From: JAIYDQ01 sp031411055
Lineage (GTDB): Bacteria; Planctomycetota; Planctomycetia; Pirellulales; Pirellulaceae
Direction: 5' to 3'
DNA: 15,312 bases
NCBI GenBank assembly: GCA_031411055.1
Contig: JANOAI010000212.1
Span: 1 to 15,312, forward strand
A program made the translations under genes and the position numbers. Below the pieces are notes generated by a model, which was not told where the DNA came from, did no database searches, and worked only from the letters and a program-made list of their open reading frames with translations. Below are positions 14,214-15,312 of this stretch, one piece after another. The stretch's first letter is position 1. Every line of letters begins with the position of its first letter.

Positions 14214-15312
14214 CTAGGAATGACGAAGATAGGTCGCTCGGACGAGCGGCAGTACGTACATCCAATGAAACGTATAGCCTTCGATGTAGGGATTTGTATT
14301 TGAAGCGATGAAAGCGGTCAAGAATCCGACAAAAAAGAACAAATCGTCGGTCGAAAGTCGGCGTCGCATTACGTCCTGAAAGCTCAGATTGATATAGTAC
14401 AAAAATGGGAGGCAATAGATGGCCGCACCGAACATTCCGACCCGCAAAACGGTCGCGACCCAGACTAGCTCGTAACGCCAGGGATGGTCATCACTGCGCA
14501 GATAGTCGACTCCTATTCCGTGACCAACCCCGATGCCGTTCGAATCGACAATACCTCGACAAAGCTCAACGAATTGTTCTGACCTTTCAGAACCGCCCCG
14601 CTCGCGCAATTCTACACTCACATTCTCCAAGATTGCAAAAGGGTTGATTTCCAATTGCTTTAACAATAACGGAAGTACAACGAGAAGGACCAATACAGAC
14701 CCAAGTCCGCCCATTGCCACGGTTAGGCGAATCGACTCGTGCATAATCCTTCGATGCACAAACCCAACGACAAAACCGATTATCGGAGCAATGATAAGTG
14801 CTGATCGGCCCGAGCAAAGCGAGGCGATAGCGATGGCTAACAAGAGCAGGCTCCTTAGCAAGGGATTCGGAATAGCATTCGGTGCGGCGAACATACCACC
14901 AGCCAAAAAAATCAACGAACCGTAGACATGCATGGTAGCCTTGGCCTCGCCATCATGCATTGTCACGTTAGGTTCTTGCATAAACAATCTGACTGCGTCC
15001 GGGCCAACCGTGAGAAACAGGTAGTAAAATAGCGCGGAGGAAGCGACGGCAGCAACCGTGTAGAATTGAAACCAAGCCATCAACATTTTTTCGGAAAGTA
15101 AACTGATGATCGCGCTGCTGATAAATAGCCACAGAATCGGCGATAAAATGTATATAACAATGACCTGGATTGCTGCCTCGGTAGGGGCCCCTTTTTGCTG
15201 GCCGACAAAAATATAAATGAGCGTCACGATCGAGCTCACGAAATGCAACTTCAATAGCGTTCTTAACGATGCAAAATGGACGAACGGAGTCGACAAAGCA
15301 AAACAAAGCAAA
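14214..15312 (-). CDS. Second O-antigen polymerase/ligase-like membrane protein, 5' end outside window
   Basis: The visible 365 or so residues contain about eight to nine hydrophobic segments and a hydrophilic loop at about 218-280. The frame is open to the window edge; the first codon seen (TTG at 15311) is unlikely to be the start, so the N terminus is missing. Wzy/WaaL-like features are CSGRSALII (166-174) at a membrane boundary, and in the loop ERSEQFVELCRGIVDSNGIG followed by VGHG, which resembles the R-x-x-W/F...G-x-G loop of polymerases. It ends at TAG 14214-14216. Its role would be polymerising repeat units or ligating the glycan; function by sequence alone is uncertain. It shares little obvious sequence with the similar protein at 3810-5210. 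Confidence 0.75.
   Translation of the reverse strand, partial: LLCFALSTPFVHFASLRTLLKLHFVSSIVTLIYIFVGQQKGAPTEAAIQVIVIYILSPILWLFISSAIISLLSEKMLMAWFQFYTVAAVASSALFYYLFLTVGPDAVRLFMQEPNVTMHDGEAKATMHVYGSLIFLAGGMFAAPNAIPNPLLRSLLLLAIAIASLCSGRSALIIAPIIGFVVGFVHRRIMHESIRLTVAMGGLGSVLVLLVVLPLLLKQLEINPFAILENVSVELRERGGSERSEQFVELCRGIVDSNGIGVGHGIGVDYLRSDDHPWRYELVWVATVLRVGMFGAAIYCLPFLYYINLSFQDVMRRRLSTDDLFFFVGFLTAFIASNTNPYIEGYTFHWMYVLPLVRATYLRHS

Noticed and set aside
14533..14925. 130-codon plus-strand open frame opposite the right-hand membrane protein
   Set aside because: It is antisense to a well-formed multi-membrane-spanning protein; its composition looks like an antisense shadow.
1..15312. Search for a CRISPR array, tRNA, insertion sequence or toxin-antitoxin pair
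   Set aside because: No regularly spaced repeats beyond the two-copy element, no tRNA-like cloverleaf noticed, and no transposase, integrase or toxin-like protein among the frames.

Overview
The window is part of a surface-polysaccharide (O-antigen, capsule or exopolysaccharide) biosynthesis locus from a bacterium, most likely Gram-negative. Protein style, moderate base composition (roughly half G+C by eye) and the makeup of the locus would fit a planctomycete of the Pirellulales type. That placement is an impression from the sequences, not a demonstrated fact. I see no tRNA, rRNA, CRISPR array, insertion sequence or phage gene.

Layout. Positions 1-403 have no convincing gene and carry a two-copy 63-64 bp tandem repeat. 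One plus-strand gene follows (404-2374): a membrane-anchored FlaA1/PglF/WbpM-type nucleotide-sugar 4,6-dehydratase. Everything else is on the minus strand and converges on it. In order of minus-strand transcription the genes are: a polytopic polymerase/ligase-like protein cut by the window edge (14214-15312); a CapM-like GT4 glycosyltransferase (12991-14169); a 43-codon remnant of another glycosyltransferase (12834-12965); a long AsnB-type amidotransferase (10813-12783); three GT4-type glycosyltransferases (9578-10747, 8440-9567, 7365-8429); a small PglC-like phosphoglycosyl transferase (6763-7368); a DegT-family sugar aminotransferase (5520-6698); a 309 bp gap with palindromes and hairpins; a Wzy/WaaL-like O-antigen polymerase or ligase (3810-5210); and a WbpA-like UDP-sugar 6-dehydrogenase (2453-3739).

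How the genes may work together. The 4,6-dehydratase and the aminotransferase could make a UDP-4-amino-6-deoxy-HexNAc. The PglC-like enzyme could transfer such a sugar-1-phosphate to undecaprenyl phosphate. Four glycosyltransferases would extend the lipid-linked unit. The WbpA-like dehydrogenase would supply a uronic acid, and the AsnB-like enzyme could convert its carboxylate to an amide. The two multi-membrane-spanning proteins would polymerise or ligate the product. No flippase (Wzx), PglD-like acetyltransferase or Wza/Wzc export gene is visible, so the locus probably continues past 15312.

The most unusual points are the glycosyltransferase remnant beside asnB, which leaves asnB bracketed by two homologous glycosyltransferase 5' ends; the missing ATG at the family start position in the intact paralogue; the 20 bp perfect palindrome in the gap at 5211-5519; and the tandem repeat ahead of the dehydratase gene. 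No wholly new system is evident.
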